Origin: Candidatus Aminicenantota bacterium | GTDB lineage: Bacteria > Acidobacteriota > Aminicenantia > UBA2199 | Assembly: GCA_020355945.1 (NCBI GenBank) | Contig: CP070627.1 | Span: forward strand, 1,801,851-1,808,230 | Direction of reading: 5' to 3' | Length of the DNA stretch: 6,380 nt | In this document: one piece after another, positions 5,854-6,380 of the stretch | Layout: every line of letters starts with the position of its first letter | How positions within the stretch are numbered: the stretch's first letter is position 1 | Notes under the pieces: model-generated | What the model saw: the letters and a program-made list of their open reading frames with translations, nothing else | Databases searched by the model: none | What the model was told of the DNA's origin: nothing | Translations under genes and position numbers: made by a program

Positions 5854-5883
5854 ATTATACAAAATATTAATAAGAAAAGTCAA
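5854..5883 (-). promoter_or_regulatory. Promoter of the two-component operon
   Basis: On the minus strand TTGACT (5883-5878) and a perfect TATAAT (5859-5854) are 18 nt apart. Transcription would begin near 5847, leaving a leader of about 67 nt before ATG 5779. No long hairpin or riboswitch-like structure is evident in the leader. The sequence looks like a strong housekeeping-sigma promoter, so control probably acts through the nearby dyad or on the proteins. Confidence 0.75.
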
Positions 5884-5906
5884 TAAAAAAACCTTAATCT
5901 AAACCC

Positions 5907-5922
5907 ACCACAAAAATGTGGT
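5907..5922. promoter_or_regulatory. ACCACA-N4-TGTGGT dyad upstream of the operon promoter
   Basis: This is a perfect 6-bp inverted repeat with a 4-nt spacer, centred about 34 bp beyond the outer edge of the -35 box. It could be an activator or repressor site, or a small hairpin. It lacks an adjoining T-run on either strand, so it is a poor intrinsic terminator. Confidence 0.3.
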
Positions 5923-5970
5923 TATATTTGTTGCTTAATGCCAACTGTTCGACATTTGCAGGCGGGAGTA

Positions 5971-6000
5971 CCCCTCAGTGCTGTTGACTAACACTTAAAG
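5971..6000 (+). repeat. Short inverted repeat, copy B
   Basis: TGCTGTTGACT at 5979-5989 is the exact complement of 941-951. Flanking ACCCC and CTTAAAG are also matched in the other copy, allowing a 2-nt and a 6-nt gap. A GGGAGTACCCC dyad stands just to its left, as GC-rich dyads also adjoin copy A. Confidence 0.45.
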
Positions 6001-6028
6001 AAAACAAAAAAGGTTACTTGTCGTAAAG

Positions 6029-6058
6029 TTTTGCCATTTTCTGGCAAAATATTTTTGC
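6029..6058 (+). terminator. Hairpin with T-run and an overlapping alternative hairpin
   Basis: TTTTGCCA (6029-6036) and TGGCAAAA (6042-6049) form an 8-bp stem around TTTTC, followed by TATTTTT on the plus strand, as in a weak intrinsic terminator. GCAAAA (6044-6049) can instead pair with TTTTGC (6053-6058), so the two folds exclude each other. No plus-strand gene is seen just upstream, so the transcript it would serve is unclear. Confidence 0.3.
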
Positions 6059-6148
6059 ACAAGTCTCGAAACAATTTAATATAAACCATTTACAGGCAAA
6101 AATTTTTTCTCCAACTTTTTAAAACGTAAAAATGCCGCTGTGCACTCC

Positions 6149-6185
6149 ACGCCGAAGGCGTATAAAATTTGCCCGAAGGGCGCCC
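6149..6185. repeat. Pair of GC-rich hairpins with GAA loops
   Basis: ACGCC-GAA-GGCGT (6149-6161) and GCCC-GAA-GGGC (6171-6181) are two small hairpins 9 nt apart; the second runs into the palindrome GGGCGCCC (6178-6185). On the other strand the loops read TTC. The pair resembles dispersed REP-like intergenic elements, but only this copy is visible here. Confidence 0.4.
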
Positions 6186-6187
6186 CT

Positions 6188-6253
6188 GTATTTGTAATTT
6201 GTAATTTGTGATTTGTAATTTGTTTGCAATTTGTATTTTGTAATTTGTAATTT
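6188..6253 (+). repeat. Imperfect TAATTTG heptamer tandem repeat
   Basis: About nine units based on TAATTTG follow one another, with variants TGATTTG, TATTTTG and an interrupted TTTGCAATTTG. A 7-nt unit keeps all frames open only by chance; the 83-codon minus frame across it (6370-6119) is low-complexity and is not called as a gene. Such runs are frequent in intergenic DNA of some uncultured bacteria. Confidence 0.8.
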
Positions 6254-6331
6254 CCCAGACAAGCCAGATCCTTTTTGGTTGTGGCTTTGCCGCGGTATGG
6301 GCAGGCGAAGAAAATTCACTTCGGGATTTAA

Positions 6332-6380
6332 CGGAAGGTGAAGGATTCGAACCTCCACCGGACTCTTCATCCGGACCTAC
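6332..6380 (-). tRNA. 3' part of a tRNA, perhaps class II (Ser-like), cut by the window edge
   Basis: The minus strand shows a T-arm GGAGG-TTCGAAT-CCTTC followed by the acceptor 3' strand ACCTTCC and discriminator G; CCA is not encoded. Just before the T-arm is a hairpin CCGGA-TGAAGAG-TCCGG. As an anticodon arm it would lack U33 and leave a 1-nt variable loop, so it fits a long variable arm better. G73 then favours serine. A damaged tRNA-Phe (GAA in the loop) is the alternative. The 5' half and the anticodon lie outside the window. Confidence 0.6.

Noticed and set aside
6119..6370. 83-codon minus-strand frame over the heptamer repeats and hairpins
   Set aside because: Its middle is low-complexity Gln/Ile/Thr/Asn/Tyr/Lys translation of tandem repeats and it has no convincing start; it is repeat DNA, not a gene.
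1..6380. CRISPR array, retron, transposase or integrase
   Set aside because: No regularly spaced repeats, reverse transcriptase motifs, or DDE or tyrosine recombinase signatures were seen on either strand.

Overview
The window looks like a chromosomal stretch from an uncultured, moderately AT-rich bacterium. Two intact genes encode large two-component signalling proteins. The intergenic DNA holds runs of TAATTTG-like heptamers and small GC-rich hairpins of a kind I associate with environmental lineages such as Aminicenantes and their relatives. That assignment is recollection and is weak; no rRNA or marker gene is present to test it.

Left edge (1-410, minus strand): tRNA-Gln(UUG) and tRNA-Pro(UGG) lie 3 nt apart and neither encodes CCA. 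They are preceded by a 47-codon reading frame with an ideal Shine-Dalgarno site (SD) and an extended -10 promoter. A second copy of the same initiation module stands just in front of the tRNAs, and its reading frame runs through both of them. The tight packing of tRNAs with tiny ORFs recalls a phage or plasmid tRNA cluster.

Region 440-1120: decayed minus-strand remnants (a lipocalin-like fragment at 520-744 and a gene tail at 820-930), then a GC-rich island full of dyads (949-1118). Region 1120-1990 on the plus strand is very AT-rich at first. It carries a strong sigma70-type promoter followed by a broken gene: an in-frame TAA, a frameshift at an A7 run, then two more TAA codons. It converges on the signalling operon.

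Region 2006-5883 (minus strand) is the functional core. A TTGACT-18-TATAAT promoter drives an 865-aa membrane hybrid histidine kinase (tandem Cache-like sensor, HAMP, HisKA, HATPase, receiver, HPt-like tail). Nine nt downstream lies a 388-aa cytoplasmic protein with an N-terminal receiver and a kinase module whose phospho-accepting His is replaced by Glu. A reasonable model is that the membrane kinase senses a small ligand and phosphorylates its own receiver and/or that of the pseudokinase. No DNA-binding or enzymatic output domain is encoded here, so the output must lie elsewhere.

Right edge (5884-6380): intergenic DNA with a dyad upstream of the promoter, a short sequence that reappears inverted at 941-960, a pair of competing hairpins, two GAA-loop hairpins, a heptamer tandem repeat and the 3' part of another minus-strand tRNA, possibly class II (Ser-like).
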